From assembly GCF_018812025.1 (NCBI RefSeq), contig NC_063061.1:9253589-9317588 (forward strand): DNA of 64,000 bases, written 5' to 3'. The DNA is from Megalobrama amblycephala (lineage: Eukaryota; Chordata; Actinopteri; Cypriniformes; Xenocyprididae). Shown piece after piece: positions 1 to 10,854 of the stretch. The position numbers were made by a program, and so were the translations under genes. The notes under the pieces were generated by a model. It was given only the letters and a program-made list of their open reading frames with translations. It was not told the origin of the DNA and searched no databases. The stretch's first letter is position 1, and every line of letters starts with the position of its first letter.

Positions 1-55
1 ACGAAATAGTAAATCGTGTTTACATTTTAATAAATCGAGGGAACAAATTAGCAGG

Positions 56-295
56 GTTGCCAAGTTTTCACAACAAAACCCGCCCAATTGCTCCTTAAAA
101 CTAGCCCAAAACTAGCCCAAATCGCATTTCAAGGGGGGTCTGCGTATTTGGCCGGGGCTCCCCTGGTTAAATTCGCATTCCAGGGGCTAAATGTCACGTT
201 ATTTGGGGTCGATTCAACCCGTGGACATGAAAAACAACCCGCGGCAAAAGTGTAAAAGTAGCCCAATTCCGTGGGAAAACCGCGGACTTGGCAAC
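56..295. repeat. Short DNA-transposon-like repeat, copy 1
   Basis: The ends are inverted (GTTGCCAAG near 57-64 and CTTGGCAAC at 287-295). A reverse-oriented, diverged copy lies at about 10968-11213, which identifies it as a dispersed element. Open frames across it are short and not conserved between the copies. Class is not assigned. Confidence 0.6.
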
Positions 296-491
296 ACTGT
301 GAATTAGTAAATCGTGCGCATGATTTAGCCTACTATTTTTTTTTCCCCTGCATGTCATGTCCAGAGATCCATAATAAACAAAAAGACCAAGTTGAATCAC
401 ACTTTGGCAGTTGTAGTGTTTATGTGTGCTGAAAAAAAAGGAAGGCAATCTTTCGTCTGGGACAGCCAAAAATCGTGTATCTTAGGCTTAA

Positions 492-1106
492 AGGATTAGT
501 TCACTTTAAAAAAAAAAAAAAAAAAAAAATCCTGATAATTTACTCACCCCCATGTCATCCAAGATGTTCATGTCTTTCTTTCTTCAGTCGAAAAGAAATA
601 AAGGTTTTTGATGAAAACATTCCAGGATTATTCTCCTTATAGCGGACTTCAATGGAGCCCAAACGGTTGAAGGTCAAAATTACAGTTTCAGTGCAGCTTC
701 AAAGAGCTTTAAACGATACCAGACGAGGAATAAGGGTCTTATCTAGGGAAACGATCGGTCATTTTCGATGTAAATGTATATGCTTTATATAAACAAATGA
801 TCACCTTGCGCCAAAACCGCACTTCCGTATTCTTCAAAAAGCTTATGCTGTATGTCTTACGCCTTCCCTATTCTATTTACGGAAAAAAAAGGAACTGGCG
901 CTGCGTTCGTTCCGTAAGTAGAATTTTGACCTTCAATCGTTTGGAGGCCATTGAAGTCCATTATATGGAGAATAGTCCAGGAATGTTTTCATCAAAAACC
1001 TTAATTTCTTTTCGACTGAAGAAAGAAAGACATGAACATCTTGGATGACATGGGGGTGAGTAAATTATCGGGATTTTTTTTTTTTTTTTTTAAGTGAACT
1101 AATCCT
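492..1106. mobile_element. Foldback element with TTAA target duplication
   Basis: The arms at about 492-700 and 925-1106 are near-perfect reverse complements, beginning AGGATTAGTTCACTT and ending in its complement. TTAA lies directly outside both ends (488-491 and 1107-1110), the target duplication of piggyBac or Kolobok transposons. There is no transposase, so it is non-autonomous. It sits in the trpc5 intron upstream of 2513. Confidence 0.8.
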
Positions 1107-1110
1107 TTAA

Positions 1111-1206
1111 GACCTTGATTAGCTGGTTCAGGTGTGTTTAATTGGGGTTGGAGCTAAACTTTGCAGGACAGTGGCCCTCCAGGAGCAGGATTAGACACCC
1201 CTGCTC
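1111..1206. repeat. Partial copy of a short hAT-like MITE family
   Basis: The piece ends with GGAGCAGGATTAGACACCCC and matches the right half of the copy at 10038-10210. Further copies are at 30701-30786 and 31381-31550. The last has nearly matching 8-bp flanks, suggesting hAT-type mobility. Confidence 0.6.
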
Positions 1207-2512
1207 AAGAAGAACAAAATGCACATCTTGGATTTGATCTGGTGTTTTTAAAACTTGACAACTAAATTATTGTATATTACGTGATTTTTCACACATGCAC
1301 ACCGTATTCATACCATATGATAGAACTCCTCATTCTGAACAACTTTGCCTGTAGGACCACTGCTGTCAGTTGAATCATTCGTTAAAAATATTGGAGATTA
1401 TTTGAAAAACCTACTTTCGCGAACTAGTCCTAGGTTTTTCACTCAACCTCGATAAAACCACTGCAGCACAATTCTGGACTCTCTAGGTCAATAATTATCC
1501 CAAAAAAAATGTTGAACTTTGGCATTTGGGTGGCTATAACAGGGTCATTTACAAAAGGGGGCATGGTCAAGTGTACCCAAAAGCATATCATTCCTAAACG
1601 AAAACTCGCAAACATTAGGTGAAATTAGCAACATTAGGTGAGCACATGTCAAATATTATTCTAAAGAAGCATGCAGCATTTTACGGAGATCAGACCATAG
1701 GTAGCGCTTTAAATGTTGAAAACCATATATTTCCTTAGTAAATTGCCTGTATTGGCTGTATATGGTCTTTTCCATCTCTGATTTAGGTGGTTACAGACGT
1801 GCTAAATAAAACATAATACCTTTTTACAAACGTGTTTAAAGGCCTTAAAGCGCTTGAACCCTGATAACTGATATATTTTAAACCCTATATTGATATATTT
1901 TTGCTATTTTTCAAGTTTTACAGAGCTGTGTGATGATTATTCAAAATCTTTCTTTCTGTGGAAAAATAATAGCATACGGACTTGGAACAACATGAGGAAG
2001 GATAAACAAATAATGACAGTCTTTTTTGGGTGAAATCTTCTTTTAAGCAGAGTATTTTGTGAGTGTAAGATTGTATATAATTGCTACAGACAAATGATAC
2101 TCCCAACAATCAAGAGCTGCAGTAGCGGATATTGCAATAGCTGTTATTTTGTTGTTGTGCGTAAGCTTGTTTTGAGAGCCACCGCTGGCTAATTCTTTAT
2201 TAGATATGCAAATGAATGCTAATGAATGCAAGTCCAGATTTTTACCTCCAGCTAATACATATGTCATGAATATGCCCAAAACTGATTTTCACCCCTTATT
2301 AATCCGGAATCGCAAAATATGTGCATGCCAATCACATTCAAAGCCCACCACCCTATCTCACCCTGTCCGAGGTTAGGCTATATCATCGCCACCTTTGGGG
2401 ATTTGGAAAATCCTCAAACCATTTTGAAGAGGAAAACATGGTTATTTGTATCAGAAGGTAATATGTCTAGTAAAATGTGTGTGGCATTCATCCTGTTTGT
2501 GGCTGTTTTCAG
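1207..2512. other. trpc5: trpc5 intron, no gene seen
   Basis: AT-rich sequence with only short chance open frames. It is read as intron because a coding exon with an AG acceptor begins at 2513. No RNA gene or recognisable element was found. Confidence 0.5.
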
Positions 2513-2602
2513 GAGGTGATCAGAAACTTGGTAAAGCGATACGTTGCAGCCATGATCCGCAGCGCCAAAACAGACGAAGGGCTGACAGAGGAGAACTTCA
2601 AG
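2513..2602 (+). CDS. trpc5: TRPC5 penultimate coding exon
   Basis: This 90-nt phase-0 exon encodes 30 residues starting [20 protein letters not shown] and ending EENFK. It is preceded by AG at 2511-2512 and followed by a GT donor at 2603. The peptide is the TRPC4/TRPC5 stretch just after the channel pore, part of the C-terminal calmodulin/IP3-receptor-binding region of these calcium-permeable, non-selective cation channels of the plasma membrane. It splices in frame to 8137, where ELKQDISSF continues the family sequence. Earlier exons (ankyrin repeats, six transmembrane segments) lie upstream of the window. TRPC5 is preferred to TRPC4 because of the tail in the next exon. A teleost a/b paralogue cannot be chosen. 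Confidence 0.9.
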
Positions 2603-2791
2603 GTGTGAGGATTTTTTGTCATCTTTTTCCCTTTATAGACACTTATACGATTTTAGAGGCCATGGTGATCTCATGGTTATCACATGGTGAAGTGTAAACC
2701 CTCCACAGACACACTGAAGCTTGAGTCGCCATTGGCTAGTAAATAATTTTTTTACCAGAATTTTTACATGGAATGCAAGAATGAAAAAAAT

Positions 2792-3912
2792 TCAGGCATA
2801 ACATTATGACCACTGACAGTTGAAGTGAATAACACTGATCATCTCTTCATCACGGCACCTGTTAGTGGGTGGGATATATTAGGCAGCAAGTGAACATTTT
2901 GTCCTCAAAGTTGATGTGTTAGAAGCAGGAAAAATGGGCAGTCGTAAGGATTTGAGTGAGTTTGACAAGGGACAAAATGTGATGGTTAGACGACTGGGTC
3001 AGAGCATCTCCAAAACTGCAGCTCTTGTGGGGTGTTCCCGGTCTGCAGTGGTCAGTATCTATCAAAAGTGCTCCAAGGAAGGAACAGTGGTGAACCGGCG
3101 ACAGGATCATGGGTGGCCAAGGCTCATTGATGCACATGGGGAGCGAAGGCTGGCCTGTGTGGTCCGATCCAACAGAAGAAGTTAATGCTGGTTCTGATAG
3201 AAAGGTGTCAGAATACACAGTGCATCACAGTTTGTTGCGTATGGAGCTGCATAGCTGCAGACCAGTCAGGGTGCCCATGCTGACCCCTGTCCACCGCCGA
3301 AAGTGCCAACAGTGGACACGTGAGCATCAGAACTGGACCACGGAGCAATGGAAGAAGGTGGCCTTGTCTGATGAATCACGTTTTCTTTTACATCACGTGG
3401 ATGGCCAGGTGCGTGTGCGTCACTTACCTGGGGAACACATGGCACCAGAATGCACTATGGGAAGAAGGCAAGCTGGTGGAGGCAGTGTGATATTTTGGAC
3501 AATGTTCTGCTGGGAAACCTTGGTTCCTGCCATCCATGTGGATGTTACTTTGACACGTACCACCAAGTATTGTTACAGACCATGTACACCTTTTCATGGA
3601 AACAGTATTCCCTGGTGGCTGTGGCCTCTTCAGGAATGGTTTGAGGGGCACAACAATGAGTTTGAGGTGTTGATTTGGCCTCCAAATTCTACAGATCTCA
3701 ATCCAATCGAGCATCTGTGCTGATCAAACAAGTCTGATCCATGGAGGCTCCACCTCGCAACTTAAATGATCTACTGCTAACATCTTGGTACAGATACCAC
3801 AGCACACCTTCAGGGGTCTAGAGGAGTCCATGCCTTGACGGGTCAGGGCTGTTTTGGCAGCAAAAGGGGGACCAACACAATATTAGGAAGGTGGTCATAA
3901 TGTTATGCCTGA
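2792..3912 (+). mobile_element. Tc1-like DNA transposon, broken copy A
   Basis: Inverted ends CAGGCATAACATTATGACCAC (2793-2813) and its complement (3891-3911) frame a decayed Tc1 transposase. It lies in the trpc5 intron between 2602 and 8137. The outermost bases differ, so the TA duplication is not readable. Confidence 0.8.
2931..3723 (+). pseudogene. Tc1-like transposase pseudogene A
   Basis: The N-terminal helix-turn-helix part is in one frame (about 2934-3185, with [20 protein letters not shown]). The catalytic part follows in another frame (3109-3723) and contains ALSDESRF, the first catalytic Asp region, and STDLNPIEHLC near the third acidic position. The QQDNAPAH block around the second Asp is damaged, and a stop follows IEHLC. 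Frameshifts and stops make it non-functional. Tc1 transposases normally run about 340 residues, cut at TA and paste. Confidence 0.75.
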
Positions 3913-4889
3913 TCTGTGTATAATACATTTAAATTTCCAACACTATTAAAGTCATATAAACAGTCTGTAATGAAATAAGGTCAAATAATCAAACTACAAG
4001 CGATAGCACAAATAAATGGCAATTAATTAAACGGTGCTTTTTAGTTTTTTCAGGTAGATCTAACAGTAGTTAGATGTAGATTAGGTACAGAAATTGAATA
4101 ATGTAATCAAATGTAAAATAGCACTGCATAGTCTTCACTGTATAAGTTAAACATAGATTAATCCTTATTAATTACAAAAGTTATTCAATCAGGAGCATTA
4201 AGTGAGTTTTTGCAGTGAGTCTGTTGTTTGATTAACATTAAAAACAGACAGCAGCAGGAATATTAGGCTGCTGTCACTTTAAGACTAATGCACGGATCCA
4301 ATATACTGCTACACACGTTTTCTCAGCTGTTTAGATTCACTCAAGACATAACCGACTGGGATACTCACCAAGACTGGCGTTATGACATAATTTTGTGTGA
4401 AATTGTCTGTTCAAGTGCAAGACGTGAAAGAGAGCTCAATTCAGTATTTGCATGCTCTCAGACACGGCTTTCTCCGCTAGAGTTATCTTTTGCGTCTTCT
4501 TGGGCTTGAATGTTTAAATTCACAAGACTTAAAAAACACATGCAAATGATAACTTTCATGATGACACAGCACTGGTCCAATCGGGACAGTGACAGTTCTG
4601 TCAACAAGCCCTGCATTTTTCTCGCATTGAGTGCACATGTGTGAGAGAAAGCAGCAGAGGGCGCTCTCAGCTAAGTGGCTAATAGCGGGAAGTTTGGATC
4701 ATTTTACTGATTCAGATCTTTGAATCTCGTTCAGCAAAATGAACATATTCTGCTGGAATGAAATTAAATTAAAATGTTACAAGTTAAACTCCCCAACACA
4801 CAGTACGCAAACGTTGTTCACATTTGGAATAAAAAATAAACTATAGGCTAATGCAGTAAGAATGATTAATTCATTGCTTAACAGGGTGT
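3913..4889. other. trpc5: trpc5 intron, no gene seen
   Basis: Intronic sequence with no open frame worth calling. A locally CpG-richer stretch at about 4560-4700 looks like part of an old repeat but has no partner that I can define. Confidence 0.4.
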
Positions 4890-5110
4890 TCAGGCTATGC
4901 AGTCTGTTAGTTCACCTCACCTCCCGATCCAAGTCGTTCTTTCTTTTGTCACCTCACATTTATCATGTCTGTTCCCCAGAAAAATTGACAGCCCCATATG
5001 CAATGCAGTACCGGAAACAAAAATGATTAGTTCGCCTCTCGAGTCTTCGGGTTAGAGTCGTTCATTCATCCTGTCACAGCCACATAGGCTGAATGCAGAA
5101 ACAGAAATGA
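4890..5110. repeat. Left arm of a composite inverted repeat
   Basis: The stretch CTCGAGTCTTCGGGTTAGAG near 5037-5056, with the GATTAG before it, reappears inverted at about 7315-7350 and again at 7405-7460. The arms enclose the Tc1 copy at 5674, so an older element was probably opened by later insertions. Confidence 0.45.
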
Positions 5111-5673
5111 TTAGATCATCCAGTGGCATGTTTACCCACCACGCAAAGCATGCAATTGCGTGGGGCCCCGCGGGCTTGGGGGCCCCTGCGATTTCTCCCG
5201 AGGGGGACCCCACGGTGGTGTAGTCTACGTGATACGCAGGTATATGCCGTATACCCACTAGGAAAGGTCAAGGATTTGCATATACCCGCTTTAAAAAAGC
5301 GTGAGGATACGGATTTGGTGATCTTTAATGTGCTGTGACAGATCGCTGCAGCCTCAATTCAAGAGAAGTGGCAGCCTGACGCGCACGTGAACTGATCCTC
5401 TCCTTCGTTTTAATACCAGTTACAGCACGAAATAAACAGGAATGAATTAAAGGCATGTTAAAAGTTAAAAGAACAACTTACCGAAATCCATATCACGTCT
5501 CGTGTAATCACACTCAATCATTGTTTCAACCGCGGAAAGACGTTAATAAAAACGCTGGTAAATAAACAAACGTAACGTCACATTTACCTCAGAACAAACA
5601 TATTCACCATGACCATAAACTCGTTAGTCAGCTAGAAAAATGAACTCTAGAGAGCAGCATTTAGCTAAATATA

Positions 5674-7071
5674 CAGGTTATGGCCATATAATTAGAATAT
5701 CATCAAAAAGTTGATTTATTTTACTAATTCCATTCAAAAAATGAAACTTGTATATTATATTCATTCATTACACACAGACTGATATATTTCAAGTGATTAT
5801 TTCTTTTCATTTTGATGATTATAACTGACAACTAAGGAAAATCCCAAATTCAGTATCTCAGAAAATTAGAATATTACTTAAAACCAAATAAAAAGAAAGG
5901 ATTTTTAGAAATCTTGGCCAACTGAAAAGTATGAACATGAAAAGTATGAGCATGTACACCACTCAATACTTAGTTGGGGCTCCTTTTGCTTGAATTACTG
6001 CAGCAATACGGTGTGGCATGGAGTCGATCAGTCTGTGGCACTGCTCAGGTGTTATGAGAGCCCAGGTTGGTCTAGTGGCCTTCAGCTCTTCTGCATTGTT
6101 GGGTCTGGCAGATCGCATCTTCCTCTTCACAATACCCCATAGATTTTCTATGGGGTTAAGGTCAGGCAAGTTTGCTGGCCAATTAAGAACAGGGATACCA
6201 TGGTCCTTAAACCAGGTACTAGTAGCTTTGGCACTGTGTGCAGGTGCCAAGTCCTGTTGTAAAATGAAATCTTCATTTCCATAAAGTTGGTCAGCAGCAG
6301 GAAGCATGAAGTGCTCTAAAACTTCCTGGTATACAGCTGCGTTGACCTTGGACCTCAGAAAACACAGTGGACCAATACCAGCAGAGGACATGGCACCCCA
6401 AACCATCACTGACTGTGGAAACTTTACACTGGACCTCAAGCAACGTGGATTGTGTGCCTCTCCTCTCTTCCTCCAGACTCTGGGACCCTGATTTCCAAAG
6501 GAAATGCAAAATTTACTTTCATCAGAGAACATAACTTTGGACCACTCAGCAGCAGTCCAGTCCTTTTTGTCTTTAGCCCAGGCGAGACGCTTCTGAGGAA
6601 TGCGACAGCTGAAACCCATGTCTTGCATACGTCTGTACGTAGTGGTTCTTGAAGCAGCCACAGCCGCAGTCCACTCTTTGTGAATCTCCCCCACATTTTT
6701 GAATGGGTTTTGTTTCACAATCCTCTCCAGGGTGCGGTTATCCCTATTGCTTGTACACTTTTTTTCTACCACATCTTTTCCTTCCCTTCGCCTCTGTATT
6801 AATGTGCTTGGACACAGAGCTCTGTGAACAGCCAGCCTCTTTTGCAATGACCTTTTGTGTCTTGCCCTCCTTGTGCAAGGTGTCAATGGTCGTCTTTTTG
6901 ACAACTGTCAAGTCAGCAGTCTTCCCCATGATTGTGTAGCTTACAGAACTAGACTGAGAGACCATTTAAAGGCCTTTGCAGGTGTTTTGAGTTAATTAGC
7001 TGATTAGAGTGTGGCACCAGGTGTCTTCAATATTGAACCTTTTCACAATATTCTAATTTTCTTAGATACTG
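5674..7071 (-). mobile_element. Tc1-like DNA transposon, nearly intact copy B
   Basis: The left end begins CAGGTTATGGCCATATAATT right after TA (5672-5673). An inner inverted repeat (CAGTATCTCAGAAAATTAGA at about 5849 and its diverged complement at 7047-7071) brackets a long minus-strand transposase. The outer left arm (5674-5800) matches the arms of the short element at 59458-59654. The matching outer right arm is missing or strongly diverged. It lies in the trpc5 intron. Confidence 0.8.
5963..6929 (-). pseudogene. Tc1-like transposase with one apparent frameshift
   Basis: The start at 6929 (MGKTADLTVVKKTTIDTLH) opens a helix-turn-helix domain with a basic linker (GRKRCGRKK). A run of seven A on the minus strand near 6759-6767 shifts the frame. 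The catalytic part then stays open to the stop at 5963, with MFSDESKF (first Asp), ILQQDLAPAHS (second Asp) and LPDLNPIENLWG (third acidic residue). The combined length is about that of an active Tc1 transposase. Asn is replaced by Leu in the usual QQDNAPAH. This is one of the least degraded elements in the window, inactive as read because of the single indel. Confidence 0.85.
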
Positions 7072-7144
7072 ACAGCCACCATTTAAATGTTTATATTTCA
7101 AAAAACTAATTGGAGTAGAAATAATTGTTTCCACCGGTTTAATG

Positions 7145-7475
7145 TGAAGACCACATGTCCCAAGATTCCGCGCTCAAACTTGCCGTTTCAAGCTACGCCT
7201 TTGTTTTGAATAGGCCTCTAGCGGACAGAAATCTTACATTACATGCTGACATTCTCGATACAATGATTCTGGATCGATTCTTGCACCAATACGGATGTCA
7301 TGTGAAATTAAAAATGAAGGACTCAACCCGAAGACTCGAGAGATGAACTAATAATTTCTGTTTATGGGACAGACTGCATAGCCTTGTCTATAGGGTTGGG
7401 ACTTGATGAACGAACGACTCAAACCCGAAAGACTTGAGAGGTGAACTAATTTCTGTTTCCTGTACAGAACCCATG
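7145..7475. repeat. Right arm of composite inverted repeat plus hAT fragment
   Basis: Two reverse-complement copies of the 5037-5075 stretch lie here. The part at 7250-7282 (ATACAATGATTCTGGATCGA) is identical to the left portion of the hAT-like element at 10855. The open frame at 7155-7346 is taken as chance. Confidence 0.45.
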
Positions 7476-8136
7476 GGATGTTACACATGTGCGGTCAACA
7501 CAAAAATGAATCACTCTCTGTCATATATAAATAATATTATTTCTATAAATAATTACTGTGATTGTTTATATTAACATTAATATTATGTAATAATTATAAT
7601 ATTATTATTATTAATAATATTAATAAAATGGTTCATTAGTCTAACCGTACAGTTTTTCTGTAAATATAGAATTAAGTTGATGTGCGATCACAATGTACAG
7701 TATGTTCAAACATGGCTCATCCAAACCTTTTATAAAATCCATTTTACTTGATATGAATTTCATAGTCTAAATGATAATTTCCTTTTAGAAACTTTAAGTG
7801 TGAAGTGCACCATGTAACCAGGCATGAAATGACAAAACGACAAGAAACAATAGCTATCCGTTCCATGCCCAAATTTCCATCCTGTGTCCGACAGGACATT
7901 TTGTTAGCTGCGATCATCCATCTCCTCGTGTATATTAAACATCAAACATTTAGGAAGAGACTGATAATGGAAGGTAATAAACTTTAGATATGGCACATCC
8001 CTAAACTCCACAAGAAAAACCATAAGGAGGACACTTAAGCATGAGAAGTTATGAAGATAAATAACATTAGAATATTTCCTGTAATTAGGTGATGTGGTTA
8101 AGCTCTGGTAATTGAATTCTGTTTCTCTGCATTCAG
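7476..8136. other. trpc5: End of trpc5 intron, no gene seen
   Basis: AT-rich sequence with an ATT/AAT-rich patch at about 7565-7630. It ends with the acceptor TGCATTCAG before 8137. Nothing else is recognised. Confidence 0.5.
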
Positions 8137-8964
8137 GAACTGAAGCAGGACATCTCCAGTTTCCGCTACGAGGTTCTTGACCTGCTGGGCAACCGAAAAC
8201 CACCACGCCGCACATATTCTTCCAGCAGTGAGGCCACTCTACAGGACGAAACAGCTGAGCCTGAGGAAGATGAGGAGGCAGATGGGCTCGGAGGACACCG
8301 ATGTGGGGATGGGGGAGAGTCATCCAGATCCAAAGCATCTACGTCCTTTTCCCAATGTTACAGGAGTAACCGAGAGTCTCAATTCAGCGTATCAGCCCTG
8401 TTCAAGTCCATGTCGGGACCGGCCAAAGAAAGACTGGAGAGCAATGGCTTGAGAAAGAACATATCCCACCCTGCTGCATTTGTGCGGACCAGCAGCCGCA
8501 TGCTGCACTTTTCACGCTCCAAGAAAAACTCTTTGCAACGGTTGGGAACGCTAATGTCGCGTATGAACGGACACATCCCGGATCCGCATGTGGAGACCCC
8601 GGGAGTTCAGCAGTCTCCATACAGCGTCTCAAACAGAGTACCGCAAACATCTTGGCAAGACCCCCAGACGCTGTCGAAGGTAACACAGAGCGAGATGCAC
8701 CTGCACACGCTGGGATTGGGACCCTCTGAGACTGAACATAACCCAATGCAGGCCACATCTCAACGGGCGAACGGCAGGGACAGTCTCCTCCTCCGGCCAC
8801 CCAGCCACTCGCTGCCCCCGCTGCACTGTGCTTCCAGATTGACCGCCTCCAGCTCCCAGCTCTTGGCCTCCAGTGATGACCTGTGCCATGGCTGGATGGG
8901 ACCCTGTGACAGTTTAGGCTCCTCCAGCTGGGAACAAGAGGAGTCTGTTACGACACAGCTGTAG
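8137..8964 (+). CDS. trpc5: TRPC5 last coding exon, complete C-terminus
   Basis: An acceptor (ATTCAG) at 8131-8136 is followed by 275 codons and a TAG stop. It opens with ELKQDISSFRYEVLDLLGNR, a signature of TRPC5, completing the calmodulin/IP3-receptor-binding segment. An acidic stretch (EPEEDEEADG) and a Ser-rich cytosolic tail follow. Shared TRPC5 tail blocks such as LHCAS, SSSQLL.SSDDL and EQEESVTTQL are visible. The last residues, TTQL, correspond to the TRPC4/5 PDZ-binding motif, recalled as TTRL in mammals, which tethers the channel to NHERF/ZO-1 scaffolds. No frameshift or stop interrupts the exon. The gene converges on alg13, the order known from human Xq23. Confidence 0.93.
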   Translation, partial: ELKQDISSFRYEVLDLLGNRKPPRRTYSSSSEATLQDETAEPEEDEEADGLGGHRCGDGGESSRSKASTSFSQCYRSNRESQFSVSALFKSMSGPAKERLESNGLRKNISHPAAFVRTSSRMLHFSRSKKNSLQRLGTLMSRMNGHIPDPHVETPGVQQSPYSVSNRVPQTSWQDPQTLSKVTQSEMHLHTLGLGPSETEHNPMQATSQRANGRDSLLLRPPSHSLPPLHCASRLTASSSQLLASSDDLCHGWMGPCDSLGSSSWEQEESVTTQL

Positions 8965-9601
8965 TGGCAGAAGCAAAATCAGCTCACTTTGACAGCTTTT
9001 CACAGCTTAAGGCGATTGGTTTAAAAGGTTTGATAATAGTAAAGGCTTTAATAATTTAGCATCTTTACGCTTTGCTTTTTCACAAAACACGAGCAAAACA
9101 AATTGTGTAAAAACGTTCATAAAACCTCAACGCGAGAGTCAATGCGACCATTTACGTAATGTGTATTTACTGTACGTGTTCCATATTATTTGAAAAATTT
9201 GTTCCACTTGTGTTAATTGATTGAGGCCCATAGTCTTTAAACACTGGGAATTTATATTCAAAGGTGAAGCATGTAATTTCTGCACTAATAATTAATGACT
9301 CATAATAATAATGACGACCACTCCCCAACTGCCATTGGTCAGATAATAGATAGCCCTGCCCACAAACTAACAATTTTCAAAGCAAAAATTGCATCTGAAA
9401 TCACATACTTCCCTACTGTATAGTAGGTGAAAAGAGTATGTCCAAATTCACAGTATTCATAAAATGGTAGTTGAAAAGTATCCAGATGACTTACTTCTGG
9501 TGAGATTCTGAAGTGCTCATGTGATGAACACTTTGTCTTCCCTCACTAAATTCCCTCCATCTCATTCACTCAGATGTACATCACTGCTTACCTTGAACGA
9601 G
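8965..9601 (+). other. trpc5: Probable proximal trpc5 3' UTR
   Basis: Sequence directly after the stop with no convincing open frame. No AATAAA occurs close to the stop. The next ones I see on this strand are at 10419-10424, 12058-12063 and 13873-13878, so the transcript end is unresolved. Confidence 0.4.
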
Positions 9602-10022
9602 TGTCCAATACTGGCGGAGCCCTTGCAATGTGTTTAAATGGAAGTGTTTAAATGGAACTCCTTAAAGGGATATAGTTTACCCCAAAATTAAAACTGTCTC
9701 ATCATTTACTCACCCTCAAGTGGTTCCAAAACCGTAGGAGCTTCTTTCTTCTGTTGAACACAAAAAGATTTTTTAAAGAACGTTGGTAATCAAATAATTG
9801 GCAGTAGCCATTGACTTCCATAGTAGGAAAAGGAAAAAAAAAAAAAAAAAATACCATGGAAGTCAATGGCTACCATCAATACGTCTGGCCACCAACATTC
9901 TTTAAAATATCTTGAGTTCAACAGAAGAAAGAAAGTCCTACAGTTTTGGAACAATTTGTGGGTGAACTATCCCTTTAAGGAGTTCCATTTAAACATTGCA
10001 AGGGCTCCGCCAGTATTGGGCA
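9602..10022. repeat. Extended palindrome containing a TTAA foldback element
   Basis: The core (9666-9974) is a foldback MITE flanked by TTAA at 9662-9665 and 9975-9978. The flanks are also reverse complements of each other: 9602-9661 and 9979-10022 share TACTGGCGGAGCCCTTGCAA. The palindrome therefore continues past the element's own ends, which simple insertion does not explain. The left flank also repeats GTGTTTAAATGGAA in tandem. Confidence 0.75.
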
Positions 10023-10037
10023 CTATCCCTTTAGACC

Positions 10038-10210
10038 AGGGGTGTTCAAACTCGGACCTGGAGGGCCACTGTCCTGCAGAGTTTAGCTCCAACTTGCCTC
10101 AAACCACCTGCCTTGAAGTTTCTAGTATGCCTATTAAGACCTTGATTAGCTGGTTCAGGTGTGTTTAATTAGGGTTGGCCCTCCAGGAGCAGGATTGGAC
10201 ACCCCTGCTT
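10038..10210. mobile_element. Short hAT-like MITE
   Basis: The ends AGGGGTGTTCAAACTCGGAC and GGATTGGACACCCCT are inverted. Both halves carry the stretch GGAGGGCCACTGTCCTGCAG in whole or part. Related copies are at 1111-1206, 30701-30786 and 31381-31550. Confidence 0.65.
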
Positions 10211-10854
10211 TAGCCCTTGATCACTTGGAATCCGATATCGAGTTGATTTACTACTTACAGTTTTTCCTTATGAATTTGTTTTACGCACCATTTTATAGGC
10301 CCGTATGTGTATTTGTGGTATTGAAAAATTAAATATAGACAAATATTAAATATATTCATGTTTTTATATTAAATATAAAACTATATATATATATATATAC
10401 AAACGAAAATGATAATACAATAAACTATAACTATGTTAAACTGTCAGCTTAAGGTAGCTACAAGTATTAAAAGCGGTTAAATGTCAAAATAATACCAATA
10501 TCAAACACTAGAGTTGTGTGGGGTGGGGTGGGGGTAAATTAAGTGCAATCTGCTATGATGTCACAGTCATGTTGCACTGTAATCTATGGATCTGAATATG
10601 AATTTTCCTCTGATTTTAGGGATAACTTTTAGGGATATAGTTAGGATTACATTTTTGAACAGGAATGTTCCAGGATCAACAAAATATGTATTTAACTCAG
10701 CAAAATCAGGATGTGCCTCTGGATTACAGGAGTACTAAACATTCACACTATACAGAACTTACTTTCTTAACAGTCACAAAGTAATTATTTAAAAGTACCA
10801 CGTCGTCAGAGAGTATGCGATTTCAGGTGCCGCCATGTTCTATATAGTATACAT

